From: an uncultured Clostridium sp. | GTDB lineage: Bacteria; Bacillota; Clostridia; Lachnospirales; Lachnospiraceae | DNA length: 64,000 nt | NCBI GenBank assembly: GCA_946498245.1 | Contig: CAMMNN010000006.1 | Coordinates: 40,247-104,246, forward strand | Direction of reading: 5' to 3' | Part shown: positions 1 through 8,375 of the stretch, one piece after another | How the letters are laid out: the number at the start of each line of letters is the position of its first letter | Position numbering within the stretch: position 1 is the first letter of the stretch | The notes under the pieces: generated by a model | The model's input: the letters and a program-made list of their open reading frames with translations, nothing else | The model's database searches: none | What the model was told of the DNA's origin: nothing | Translations under genes and position numbers: made by a program

Positions 1-814
1 CAATGGTTTCCTCGGAGTACAGGAAAATCTTATTCCATCGGTCAATAAGGCGGTTATTGAGGGCGTCCAGGGCTTCATGGTAGGCTTTGGCGGCGTCCTC
101 CGCTCTGTTGTAGAGATTGCTGACGCCGATACAGAGAGTTTCGCCGCATTCCAGAACCGGCTCCAACTGCCTCCTAATTTCCTCTCCAGCCCCTTTTTCC
201 ACTTTGCATACAGCTACAAATTCTGACAGGCGCATGGGATTGACTGTATAGCCTATTCTTCTTTTAAAAATCCGGGAAAGGGCTCCTGTGATTTTCATGC
301 AGATTTTATCATTCAGATCCGCGTTTCCCTGAATGTCAATTACCAGATAGCCTTCTTCAAAGGGAATCTGTGTCAGCCCTTCCCCAAATACCAGACGGCA
401 CATCTCTTCTGAGGAAAGCACCAGGCTGTTTGGAGGGCTATTCTGAGTTTTCTCAAAGGATTCTTTTAAAATTTTTCTCAGCTTGTCTTCATTGACGGGC
501 TTTAACAGATAGTGGCGGACTCCCAGTTCCAGCGCCTTTTGGGCGTATTCAAACTCCGCATAGCCGCTTACCACTACGATCTCATAAGTCAGGCTGCTCT
601 GCATCAGATATTCCGCCAAATCCAGGCCGTTTTCTCCGGGCATATAAATGTCCAGGAAGATAATATCAAAATGGATCTTCTGAAGAATAATTTTGGCCAT
701 AGGCACATCTTCCGCCTCGTAGATTTCCGCTTCGTTCTCCCCCGCAATGGATTGGATTCTTTTGGCCAGGGCTTTTCTGGCGTAGATTTCATCATCAATA
801 ATTAAGTATTTCAT
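1..814 (-). CDS. Response regulator, YesN/AraC type (C-terminus cut by window edge)
   Basis: The first 271 codons are visible and the gene runs off the left edge. The ATG at 814 opens a receiver domain: an acidic pair near residues 7-8 (IIDDE), the phosphoacceptor Asp at about residue 55 in FLDIYMPG, and the switch Lys in LLKP near residue 103. The following region resembles the middle part of YesN-type regulators; the AraC DNA-binding domain expected in this family would lie outside the window. It starts 8 bases after the stop of the histidine kinase gene, so the two form one transcript and very probably a signalling pair. The stimulus is unknown; such pairs commonly control carbohydrate uptake genes. 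Confidence 0.88.
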   Translation of the reverse strand, partial: MKYLIIDDEIYARKALAKRIQSIAGENEAEIYEAEDVPMAKIILQKIHFDIIFLDIYMPGENGLDLAEYLMQSSLTYEIVVVSGYAEFEYAQKALELGVRHYLLKPVNEDKLRKILKESFEKTQNSPPNSLVLSSEEMCRLVFGEGLTQIPFEEGYLVIDIQGNADLNDKICMKITGALSRIFKRRIGYTVNPMRLSEFVAVCKVEKGAGEEIRRQLEPVLECGETLCIGVSNLYNRAEDAAKAYHEALDALNNRLIDRWNKIFLYSEETI

Positions 815-822
815 TCTGTCAC

Positions 823-2589
823 CTATTTGCAGACAGGCAAGGTCATGACCGCCTCTGTCCACTCTCCGTATTCACTGTATAGCTTCAGTCCGTAAATCTC
901 TCCGGCCTGCTTTTTCAGCCGGCTGTTGACATTGAAGATACCGATGCTCTGGTTTTCTTCTATGTCCGCTTGTTCCAGCTTTTGATTGAGCTCTGCTAAT
1001 TTCTCTTTCTCTATCCCAAAGCCATTATCCCAAACCGAAAGGGTGAATACATTGTCTGACTCCCGTTTCAGCGAAATGCGTATTTCCAGTTTCCCCTTAG
1101 CCCGGTTATGGGCGAAGATGTTTTCCACTACTGGCTGCAGGACAAACTTTTCTATGCGGCTCTTTAAGAGGGTTTCGTCCAATTGGTACTCTACCTGAAA
1201 CTTTTTGGGGAACCGCAGTTCCTGAATCGCCAGATAGCGTTTAATCAAATTGATTTCATCCTCTGCTGTAACCGTATCTCCGCTCTGCATATTGTAACGG
1301 AACATTTCCGCCATACTGTCGGCAATGGACTCAATCCGGCCGTCGCCGTCCAGCACGGCCAGAGAACTAATAAGGTTCAGGGTGTTATAGAGAAAATGGG
1401 GATTGATCTGAAACTGAAGCATTTTCAGTTCCGTTTCTTTCCGTTTCAGCTTCTGCACGTAATTTTCCTGAATTACATTTTTAAGGGAATGAGACATACG
1501 GTTAAATCCGGCTACAACGTCGCTGAGATCGTTTTTCTTTTCAAACTTCCGATCCAGCTCCACAAAGTTTCCGCTCTCCATGGTTTTCATGGCCTTTTTC
1601 AGATGGTACACCGTTTCGTTTAAAAACCAGAAGGAGCGTAGTTGGATCAGTACCATAACAATGCAGATGAGAGTCATGCATCCGATAATCCAGAGATTTT
1701 CTTCTATACATTTCTCCAAAAAAGCGTTTTCCATATAGTAGCTGCAAAAAATCCATTGGGATATGGGATCCCGTTCCATAGTTACCACATACTGTTTTCC
1801 TTCCGCTTTGACCGTTTTCTCCACAGTCTCCCCACTTGGAAGTCCCGGGACAAAGGACATGGCTTGCTTCCAGATTTCTTCTGAAACGCTGTTTCCAACC
1901 TGGTCGCAGATCAATTGGCTGTCATTGATAACAAACAGACCGATCCCCTTATCCGCCGGCGGACGGTTTCCTTCCATAATCTTTACCAGAGCCGGAAAGT
2001 CCATAAAATAAATCATATATCCGGTCTTTTCCATATTTTTTACACTGAAAATTTCTCTTGTTAAAAGAACCCTCGTCTTGCTGGCCATAATGGATTGGTT
2101 GTCGTAAACCTCAGATACCTGGTACAGCCTGCTTGGCTCATACCGTTCTATTTCTTTTTTTACCATGGCTCTGTCCCTATCTGACAAACCCGTTTTAGAC
2201 AAAAGATTCTGGCCGTCCCTGGCAAAGCACACGTCTGAAATAACGGAATTTCCATTAACAATATAAGAAATCATTTTTAACATATATTGAGCATTGTCAG
2301 CGTAATCCGGGCTGTTGTAGTTGTCCATTTTCTGCAATGCCTCATTGAGTTCCTGATCCGTATAATGCAGAGAATAAGTATTCATGGCTAATTTAAAGTT
2401 CAGTGAAATCTCCTGCATCATATTCACCCGTTCCGCCATAAGTTCACTGGTTTCCTTGGCCTGAATCCTCTGTGTCTCGGCGTAGAGATACAAAAACAGC
2501 GTTGCCGCACACATCACAATGGTAAAGACAATATAGAACAGATTCAGCGGCCATATTTTCTGTTTCTTTCTGCTCCAGTTCCATTTCAT
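823..2589 (-). CDS. Sensor histidine kinase, YesM family
   Basis: This 588-residue membrane kinase has one transmembrane helix at about 12-36, an extracellular sensor region to about 298, a second helix at about 300-322, and a HAMP-like linker. The His_kinase domain carries the phospho-acceptor H398 in QINPHFLYNTL. The ATPase domain shows an N-box at about 486-495 (QPVVENIFAHN, where family members usually have an Ala/Ile and HG variant) and the G1 box DNGFGI at 521-526. The downstream regulator is translated 8 bases later. A promoter TTGACA-17-TTTAAT lies upstream. This LytS/YesM class autophosphorylates and passes phosphate to an AraC-type regulator; the ligand cannot be told from sequence. 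Confidence 0.92.
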   Translation of the reverse strand: MKWNWSRKKQKIWPLNLFYIVFTIVMCAATLFLYLYAETQRIQAKETSELMAERVNMMQEISLNFKLAMNTYSLHYTDQELNEALQKMDNYNSPDYADNAQYMLKMISYIVNGNSVISDVCFARDGQNLLSKTGLSDRDRAMVKKEIERYEPSRLYQVSEVYDNQSIMASKTRVLLTREIFSVKNMEKTGYMIYFMDFPALVKIMEGNRPPADKGIGLFVINDSQLICDQVGNSVSEEIWKQAMSFVPGLPSGETVEKTVKAEGKQYVVTMERDPISQWIFCSYYMENAFLEKCIEENLWIIGCMTLICIVMVLIQLRSFWFLNETVYHLKKAMKTMESGNFVELDRKFEKKNDLSDVVAGFNRMSHSLKNVIQENYVQKLKRKETELKMLQFQINPHFLYNTLNLISSLAVLDGDGRIESIADSMAEMFRYNMQSGDTVTAEDEINLIKRYLAIQELRFPKKFQVEYQLDETLLKSRIEKFVLQPVVENIFAHNRAKGKLEIRISLKRESDNVFTLSVWDNGFGIEKEKLAELNQKLEQADIEENQSIGIFNVNSRLKKQAGEIYGLKLYSEYGEWTEAVMTLPVCK

Positions 2590-2652
2590 CTTTTAGCTGT
2601 CCTTCCCCTTTTATAAATTATATTTTTATTTTAATTAACTATTTATGCTTCT

Positions 2653-2681
2653 ATTAAATGATGAAAAGGACTGTTTGTCAA
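2653..2681 (-). promoter_or_regulatory. SigA-type promoter for the two-component operon
   Basis: On the minus strand TTGACA (2676-2681) is followed after 17 bases by TTTAAT (2653-2658), about 65 bases before the kinase start codon. It lies between the terminator of the preceding operon and the kinase gene, so it probably starts the two-component transcript. Confidence 0.55.
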
Positions 2682-2725
2682 TAGAAACTCCCTATAGCAG
2701 AAGGCAGTCTTTTTCCTATAACACT

Positions 2726-2767
2726 CAAAAAGCGCCATAGCCTCTTTAATAAGAGGACTACAGCGCT
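2726..2767 (-). terminator. Rho-independent terminator after the polyamine/GGDEF operon
   Basis: The minus strand folds into a hairpin with paired arms AGCGC/GCGCT outside and CCTCTT/AAGAGG inside, followed by five T residues. It sits just after the stop codon of the GGDEF gene. Confidence 0.8.
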
Positions 2768-2772
2768 TTCAT

Positions 2773-4164
2773 TTACAGTTTTTCCAATGTCTGAATTTGC
2801 CAGTTCTCGTCTCCAATTACATACCGGTTACGACCCTTCTCCTTGGCGGCATACATCAATTGGTCAGCCGCGCGGTATAGATCTTCCGGTTCACAGCCTG
2901 TCCGGACAGGAAGCGCACCGACACTGCACGTCAGATGCCAGCCGTCCCAGGTGATCTTGCGTACCCTGTTTAAGAGATGGCGCAGATCCACCTCCAGCTC
3001 TGGGCGGGACACCTCCTGATATAGCAGGACAGCAAATTCATCTCCTCCCAGTCTGCCGATAACGCCTCTGTTCCCAAAAAGTTCTTTCATACAGAGGGAA
3101 ACTTCTTTGAGAGCACGGTCGCCTTCCGGGTGGCCGTAACTATCGTTGAGCGTCTTAAAGTCGTCCAGATCCACCATAATAAAGTATCCCTTAGCAGTCT
3201 CCTGCCGTTCCATGGAACGCAGGGCCCTGCTGCACGAAGCGAAAAATGCCCGACGGGTCAAGGATCCGGTCAGGAAGTCCATTTTGCCCTCATAGGCCTG
3301 GTAGGAGTTATACTCACGGTTCAAAATCAGGAATTGGGCCACCAGAGTCATCAAGGAGATAATGCCAAGCAGGAACTGAACCTGGAGATGAAAAACGTCC
3401 ATGTAGCCCGGGTCGGTCAGATTAATTCCCCGGCCTCCCAGTACGTAGTCGATCCGGTTTACAAAGTATACTGTGACTGCCAGAGCAGCCGCCAGGGTCA
3501 GCGCCGTCATAAACACTATGGAGAGACGGTGGTACCGCCTTTCAGCCTGCAGTGAATGCATGAACTCTATCCGCTGTTGGAACTGCTGCCATACCGGGGA
3601 GCAGGACGCTATCCACAGCAGCACAATGACTGCGGCGATGACTCCGTTGGAGGCGACTTCCACTGGCGTAAAAAATCCGGAAAGGGCATCAGCGGGATTG
3701 TAGCCTGTCTCCGGAAAGAACAGGTACATAGTACCGTAGACAAAGCAGGCGTGAATCCTTGGCGCCAGATAGGAAACCATTGCGATCCCCCACGCAGGAT
3801 GGCGCAGCTTTTTGGCAGCCGCGTACAGAAGGCCGGCCGCCAAGCCAAAGAATGCCCGACTGCCTACGCTAAGGGCCAGACTGCCTACAGGATTCCCGCT
3901 GAGCAGCGGGGAAAAGAGCTGATCCGCCGGCAGAACATAACTGGCAGAGGCTTTCCACATACTGGCCAGCCCAAAAAACAGGCCCACAAGGGTCGATGCC
4001 TTTGGGCTCAGCAGGACACCGGCAATCAACACGGGGATGTATGCAATCGTAATGGAAATTGGCTCCACATGGAAATAGCCCAGGAAGGAGAACGACATTA
4101 GCAGCTCCAGGGCGATGAGGGTTTCCAGAGTACGGCGATACATAACTTTCGCCGGCTGCTTCAT
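2773..4164 (-). CDS. Membrane diguanylate cyclase (GGDEF) with ECF-S-like sensor region
   Basis: The start is taken at the ATG at 4164, which has an AAAGGAG site 9 bases upstream; an upstream ATG at 4221 lies inside nspC. The 463-residue protein has a multi-helix membrane region (about 12-190), a further helix pair near 215-280, and a C-terminal GGDEF domain with DFLTG, DLDDF and an intact GGDEF signature at 373-377. Intact GGDEF predicts c-di-GMP synthesis from GTP. The residues where an RxxD inhibitory site would sit do not match, so product feedback at that site is unlikely. The membrane region (IAYIPVLIAGVLLSP, GLFFGLAS) looks like the substrate-binding component of ECF vitamin transporters, which is an inference. 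It starts 22 bases after nspC, so it is probably co-transcribed with the polyamine genes. Confidence 0.88.
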   Translation of the reverse strand: MKQPAKVMYRRTLETLIALELLMSFSFLGYFHVEPISITIAYIPVLIAGVLLSPKASTLVGLFFGLASMWKASASYVLPADQLFSPLLSGNPVGSLALSVGSRAFFGLAAGLLYAAAKKLRHPAWGIAMVSYLAPRIHACFVYGTMYLFFPETGYNPADALSGFFTPVEVASNGVIAAVIVLLWIASCSPVWQQFQQRIEFMHSLQAERRYHRLSIVFMTALTLAAALAVTVYFVNRIDYVLGGRGINLTDPGYMDVFHLQVQFLLGIISLMTLVAQFLILNREYNSYQAYEGKMDFLTGSLTRRAFFASCSRALRSMERQETAKGYFIMVDLDDFKTLNDSYGHPEGDRALKEVSLCMKELFGNRGVIGRLGGDEFAVLLYQEVSRPELEVDLRHLLNRVRKITWDGWHLTCSVGALPVRTGCEPEDLYRAADQLMYAAKEKGRNRYVIGDENWQIQTLEKL

Positions 4165-4186
4165 TGCTTTCACACTCCTTTTGCTA

Positions 4187-5317
4187 TTATGACAAGCGTT
4201 CTTTAAAATCACTGTATCCAAAGGTTTTTACCACCCGGATCTCTCCTGCCCTGTCTTTTATGGCTATGGCAGGAAGTCCCATTCCATTAAAGGTGTTTGT
4301 TTTCACCATGGTATAAAGGGCCATATCCTGGAAAATAAGGGTACTCCCCTCTTTCAGCTCCTCGTCAAAGGAGTAATCCCCGATAACGTCTCCGGCCAGA
4401 CAGGTAGGGCCGGCCAGCCGGTAGGTATAGGCCTTTTCTTCCGGCTTCCCGCTTCCCATAACCGGTGGACGGTAAGGCATTTCCAAAACGTCGGGCATAT
4501 GGCAGGCAGCGGAAGCGTCTAAGATGGCGATCCTGATTCCGTTTTCCACGATTTCCAGTACTTTGGAAATGAGGAAGCCGGCATTTAACACCACAGCTTC
4601 TCCCGGCTCTAAGTAGACTTCCACACCATAGGTTTCTTTAAAATGGCGGACGATTCTCACCAGCCTGTCCCTGTCGTAGCCGGGGCGGGTAATGTGGTGG
4701 CCGCCTCCCATATTCAGCCATTTCATGCCCTTTAAATACGTTCCGAACCTCTCCTCAAAGGCTCTGGCCGTGGTTTCCAGATCGTCGGAATCCTGCTCGC
4801 AGAGGGTGTGAAAATGCAGGCCGTCTAAAAGAGGCAGAATATCTTCGTCAAAATTGGCCGCCGTGGTCCCCAAACGGGAACCCGGGGCGCAGGGATCGTA
4901 AATGGCATGGCCTTCCTGAGTAGAGCACTCCGGATTGATTCTCAGCCCCACAGACTTTCCTGCCTCTCTGGCCCTGGCGGCGTACTTCTTTACCTGGGCC
5001 GGAGAGTTAAACACAAGATGATCCGCATAGGTCAAAATCTCGTCAAATTCATCAGGACGGTAAGCCGGAGAAAACACATGGGTTTCGCCTCCGAACTCTT
5101 CTTTTCCCAGCCTTGCCTCGTAAAGCCCGCTGGCCGTTGTCCCGGAAAGGTACCTGCTTATGAGAGGATAGCAGGAAAACATGGAAAAGGCTTTTTGCGC
5201 CAGAAGGATCCGGCAGCCGGAAGCCTCTGCCGTCTCCTTTAGAATCTCCAGGTTTGCCAAAAGCCTTTCCTCGTCCACCAGAAAGCAGGGGGTGGAAAGC
5301 CCCTCTATTCCCCTCAT
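4187..5317 (-). CDS. nspC: Carboxynorspermidine/carboxyspermidine decarboxylase
   Basis: This PLP enzyme of the alanine-racemase fold removes the carboxyl group from carboxy(nor)spermidine, the last step of the aspartate-semialdehyde route to spermidine. The start is the ATG at 5317, which shares one base with the upstream stop (TGATG), giving 376 residues; an in-frame ATG at 5365 lies inside the upstream gene. Visible motifs are the likely PLP Lys at about 42 in LLAQKAFSMF, the GGGHHITRPGYD loop and EPGEAVVLNAG. It follows the dehydrogenase gene directly, as is typical of this two-enzyme module. Whether the natural substrate is carboxyspermidine, carboxynorspermidine or carboxyaminopropylagmatine cannot be decided from sequence. 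Confidence 0.9.
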   Translation of the reverse strand: MRGIEGLSTPCFLVDEERLLANLEILKETAEASGCRILLAQKAFSMFSCYPLISRYLSGTTASGLYEARLGKEEFGGETHVFSPAYRPDEFDEILTYADHLVFNSPAQVKKYAARAREAGKSVGLRINPECSTQEGHAIYDPCAPGSRLGTTAANFDEDILPLLDGLHFHTLCEQDSDDLETTARAFEERFGTYLKGMKWLNMGGGHHITRPGYDRDRLVRIVRHFKETYGVEVYLEPGEAVVLNAGFLISKVLEIVENGIRIAILDASAACHMPDVLEMPYRPPVMGSGKPEEKAYTYRLAGPTCLAGDVIGDYSFDEELKEGSTLIFQDMALYTMVKTNTFNGMGLPAIAIKDRAGEIRVVKTFGYSDFKERLS

Positions 5318-6519
5318 CAGTCTACCAGAACCGGATCCCGGTCCTCTCTCCAGGGAAGTCCCCATTTATTTAAAGCGTCCATAAAGGGATCGGGGTCAAA
5401 TTCCTCAATATTGTGGACTCCGGGCTTGTTCCACTGGCCGTTCATTACCAGCATAGCGCCGATCATAGCCGGAACGCCGGTGGTGTAAGCCACTGCCTGA
5501 GAGCCTACTTCTTTGTAGCATTCCTGGTGGTCGCAGATATTGTACAGATAATAGTTCTTTTCCTTGCCGTCTTTCTTGCCGCGGAAAATACAGCCGATAT
5601 TGGTCTTTCCCTTGGTTCTGGGACCCAGAGTGGAGGGATCCGGCAGAACGGCCTTTAAGAACTGAAGGGGGATAATCTCTTTTCCTTCGTACATAATGGG
5701 CTCAATGGAGGTCATTCCTACGTTTTCCAGACACTTTAAGTGGGTCAGATAACTCTGGCCGAAAGTCATAAAGAAACGGATCCGTTTGATTCCCGGAATG
5801 TTTAAGGCAAGACTCTCAATCTCTTCATGGTGAAGGAGATACATATCCTTCTCCCCTACTTCTTTAAAATTGTAAACCCGCTTGATTTCCATGGGTTCTG
5901 TTTCCACCCAATGGCCGTCTTCCCAGTAGGAACCTTTGGCCGATACTTCCCGGATATTGATCTCCGGATTGAAATTGGTGGCAAAGGGGTAGCCGTGGTC
6001 GCCCCCATTGCAGTCCAGAATGTCAATATAATTAATTTCGTCAAATTCATGCTTTAAGGCATAGGCGGAAAATACTCCCGTAACCCCCGGATCAAAGCCG
6101 CTTCCCAGCAAAGCTGTAATGCCGGCCTTTTCAAAGCGCTCTCTGTAAGCCCACTGCCAGCTATACTCAAACTTGGCCGTGTCTTCCGGCTCGTAGTTGG
6201 CCGTATCCACATAATGGGTTTTTGTGGCAAGGCAGGCGTCCATAATGGTCAAATCCTGGTACGGCAGGGCCAGGTTTAACACCACGTCGGGCTTCTCCTT
6301 CTCAATCAGGGCAATAAGCTGATTGACATCATTAGCGTCTACCTGGGCGGTGGTAATCTTCGTCTTGGTAGTCGGTTCCAGTTTCTCCTTTAAGGCATCG
6401 CATTTGGACTTGGTTCTGCTGGCAATGCAGATCTCCTCAAATACTTCGCTGTTCTGGCAGCACTTATGGATGGCAACGGAAGCCACGCCTCCACAGCCGA
6501 TAATTAACGCTTTTCCCAT
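5317..6519 (-). CDS. Carboxy(nor)spermidine dehydrogenase (Lys1-like)
   Basis: The 400-residue protein belongs to the saccharopine-dehydrogenase family, with an N-terminal Rossmann motif (LIIGCGGVAS) at about 5-14. In polyamine clusters this enzyme (CASDH/CANSDH) reductively condenses a diamine with L-aspartate beta-semialdehyde using NAD(P)H; the product is then decarboxylated by NspC. Its stop overlaps the nspC start by one base, which points to translational coupling. Its start has a clear site (AGGAGGAAAAAG). It is separated from speB by 113 bases that contain a GC-rich hairpin. The neighbours strongly favour a polyamine role over lysine degradation. Confidence 0.88.
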   Translation of the reverse strand: MGKALIIGCGGVASVAIHKCCQNSEVFEEICIASRTKSKCDALKEKLEPTTKTKITTAQVDANDVNQLIALIEKEKPDVVLNLALPYQDLTIMDACLATKTHYVDTANYEPEDTAKFEYSWQWAYRERFEKAGITALLGSGFDPGVTGVFSAYALKHEFDEINYIDILDCNGGDHGYPFATNFNPEINIREVSAKGSYWEDGHWVETEPMEIKRVYNFKEVGEKDMYLLHHEEIESLALNIPGIKRIRFFMTFGQSYLTHLKCLENVGMTSIEPIMYEGKEIIPLQFLKAVLPDPSTLGPRTKGKTNIGCIFRGKKDGKEKNYYLYNICDHQECYKEVGSQAVAYTTGVPAMIGAMLVMNGQWNKPGVHNIEEFDPDPFMDALNKWGLPWREDRDPVLVD

Positions 6520-6559
6520 TTCTTTTTCCTCCTAATGTTTTTTCTTACTGTGAAAATCC

Positions 6560-6576
6560 GCCGCCGGGTAGGCGGC
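6560..6576 (-). other. GC-rich hairpin between speB and the dehydrogenase
   Basis: GCCGCC and GGCGGC flank a five-base loop in the only sizeable gap of the polyamine operon. No T-run follows on the minus strand, so it is more likely an RNA processing or stability structure than a terminator. Confidence 0.4.
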
Positions 6577-6632
6577 ATATATTCAGGTATGCCGAATGCG
6601 CCCTGCCTGACTTTTGTGGATTGGCAGTGCGC

Positions 6633-7499
6633 CTATGTGGCGCATGAAGGTTTCATAGCTAACAGCATTTCCCGCACAATTTTGCAGGCCGCTGCTGTAG
6701 AAATTCCGCTGGCATCATAGTGGGGACTCAGCTCATTGACATCACAGCCTACAATCCAGGCCTGAGAGCACACTATGGAAGCCGCTTCCCTCAAAGAGTC
6801 AAAGCTGACTCCTCCCGGCTCCGGGGTTCCCGTTCCCGGAAAAACAGAAGGGTCCAGCACGTCCAGATCCAACGTAAAGTAAACAGGCTTTCCCCTGAGA
6901 GCTTTCAGCGTCTCTTCCAGACCTTCAAAATTAAATTTCCTTGTGGCGACATGATCCTTTCCCCACAAAAATTCCGTCCGATCTCCGGAACGGATTCCAA
7001 ACTGAAAAATCTTTCCGTCCCCAGTCAGCTCCCAGCACCTTCTGAGAACGCAGGCGTGAGAAAGCTGCGCTCCCAAATAGTCCTGCCTCAGATCCGCATG
7101 GGCGTCAAAGTGGATAACAGACACTTCCGGAAAATGCTTTTTGACCGCCCGGAATGCCCCCAGAGTTACCAGATGCTCCCCGCCCAGCATAAAGGGCCTT
7201 TTTCCGCCCGCCAGAATGGTTTCCGCCCTTTCCTCTATCTGAGCCAGGGCTTTGGCCGTATCTCCGAAACACAGCTCTAAATCCCCGCTGTCCATTACCC
7301 GGACATCTTCCAAATCCTTATCCTGGTACGGGCTGTAGCACTCCAAACCGTAAGACTCCCGCCGAATGGCCCCGCAGCCAAAGCGGGTTCCCGGACGGAA
7401 AGATGTGGTGGAGTCAAAGGGGGCTCCAAAGAGCACCGTATCCGCCTCCTCCCAGGAGGCGTCACAGGCCATAAATACTTCAATATTCCTGTTCAACAT
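6633..7499 (-). CDS. speB: Agmatinase / ureohydrolase family enzyme
   Basis: This 288-residue arginase-family enzyme shows the two manganese-binding signatures, FDAHADLR in mid-protein and DLDVLDPSVFPGTGTPEPGG near residue 210. It would hydrolyse agmatine to putrescine and urea. Its start lies 20 bases inside the end of speE, with an AGAGGAG site about 11 bases upstream. The position between a decarboxylase and a carboxyspermidine module leaves open that it acts on aminopropylagmatine instead, as described for related ureohydrolases in the carboxyaminopropylagmatine route. The family assignment is firm; the exact substrate is inferred. Confidence 0.9.
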   Translation of the reverse strand: MLNRNIEVFMACDASWEEADTVLFGAPFDSTTSFRPGTRFGCGAIRRESYGLECYSPYQDKDLEDVRVMDSGDLELCFGDTAKALAQIEERAETILAGGKRPFMLGGEHLVTLGAFRAVKKHFPEVSVIHFDAHADLRQDYLGAQLSHACVLRRCWELTGDGKIFQFGIRSGDRTEFLWGKDHVATRKFNFEGLEETLKALRGKPVYFTLDLDVLDPSVFPGTGTPEPGGVSFDSLREAASIVCSQAWIVGCDVNELSPHYDASGISTAAACKIVREMLLAMKPSCAT

Positions 7500-8340
7500 G
7501 TTTTAACAGCTCCTCTACGTATGCGGGGATATAGAAAGCCCCTTTATGGAGAGTGGTGGTGTAATAGCCGCAGTCCAACCCTCTCATATTCCATCTGACC
7601 TCATCTAAATCCTTTAAAGGATGGTATTTTTTTGAAGCGAACCCAAAAAGCCAGTGGCCGGAAGGGTACGTGGGGATATGGGCCTGATATACCTTGCTGA
7701 TAGGAAAGGACTCCACGATCCGCTTATGGGCCCGCTGGCAGGCAATGGCGTCTTCGCTGTAAAATGGACTTTCATGCTGGTTGACCATAATCCCGTCCTC
7801 TCTCAGCGCCTTGTAGCAGTTTCCGTAAAATTCCCTGGTAAACAGCCCTTCTCCGGGTCCAAAAGGATCCGTGGAATCCACAATAATCAAATCGTAGCAG
7901 TCCTCGCAGGAACGAATAAACCGCAGTCCGTCTTCGTAATGGATAGACAGCCTGGGATCGTCCAGACGGCACGCCGTTTTAGGAAGGTATTTTTTGCATA
8001 CCTCTACCACTAAAGGATCGATTTCTACCATATCGATGTGCTCAATTTCCGGATACCGGGTCAGCTCCCGGATCACTCCGCCGTCGCCGGCCCCGATTAC
8101 CAGCACATCCCGGACCTTAGGGTGAACCGCCATGGGAACGTGGGTGATCATCTCATGATAGATAAATTCGTCCTTTTCCGTCAGCATCATATATCCGTCC
8201 AACGCCAGGAAACGGCCAAACTCCGGCGAATCGAACACATCAATTCTCTGAAATTCGCTCTGGCCGCAGAAAAGCTGGCGGTCAATGCGGATAGACAGCT
8301 TTACATGGGGCGTCTGGAACTCTGAAAACCAATAATCCAT
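7480..8340 (-). CDS. speE: Spermidine synthase
   Basis: This aminopropyltransferase moves an aminopropyl group from decarboxylated SAM to putrescine. The start used is the ATG at 8340, with AGGAGG six bases upstream; a longer reading frame from a TTG at 8358 would include that site within its coding sequence. The 286-residue protein has the nucleotide-binding GAGDGG at about 83-88, the acidic VEID that binds the ribose at about 105-108, and the catalytic VDSTDP at about 154-159. It lies 35 bases after speA and overlaps speB by 20 bases. Confidence 0.95.
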   Translation of the reverse strand: MDYWFSEFQTPHVKLSIRIDRQLFCGQSEFQRIDVFDSPEFGRFLALDGYMMLTEKDEFIYHEMITHVPMAVHPKVRDVLVIGAGDGGVIRELTRYPEIEHIDMVEIDPLVVEVCKKYLPKTACRLDDPRLSIHYEDGLRFIRSCEDCYDLIIVDSTDPFGPGEGLFTREFYGNCYKALREDGIMVNQHESPFYSEDAIACQRAHKRIVESFPISKVYQAHIPTYPSGHWLFGFASKKYHPLKDLDEVRWNMRGLDCGYYTTTLHKGAFYIPAYVEELLKHVEQEY

Positions 8341-8375
8341 GCTTTTCCTCCTATTCAATCTGCATCAATGTCCTG

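Noticed and set aside
5318..5365. Longer NspC start at 5365
   Set aside because: It lies inside the dehydrogenase gene; the TGATG overlap start at 5317 fits the family and operon structure better.
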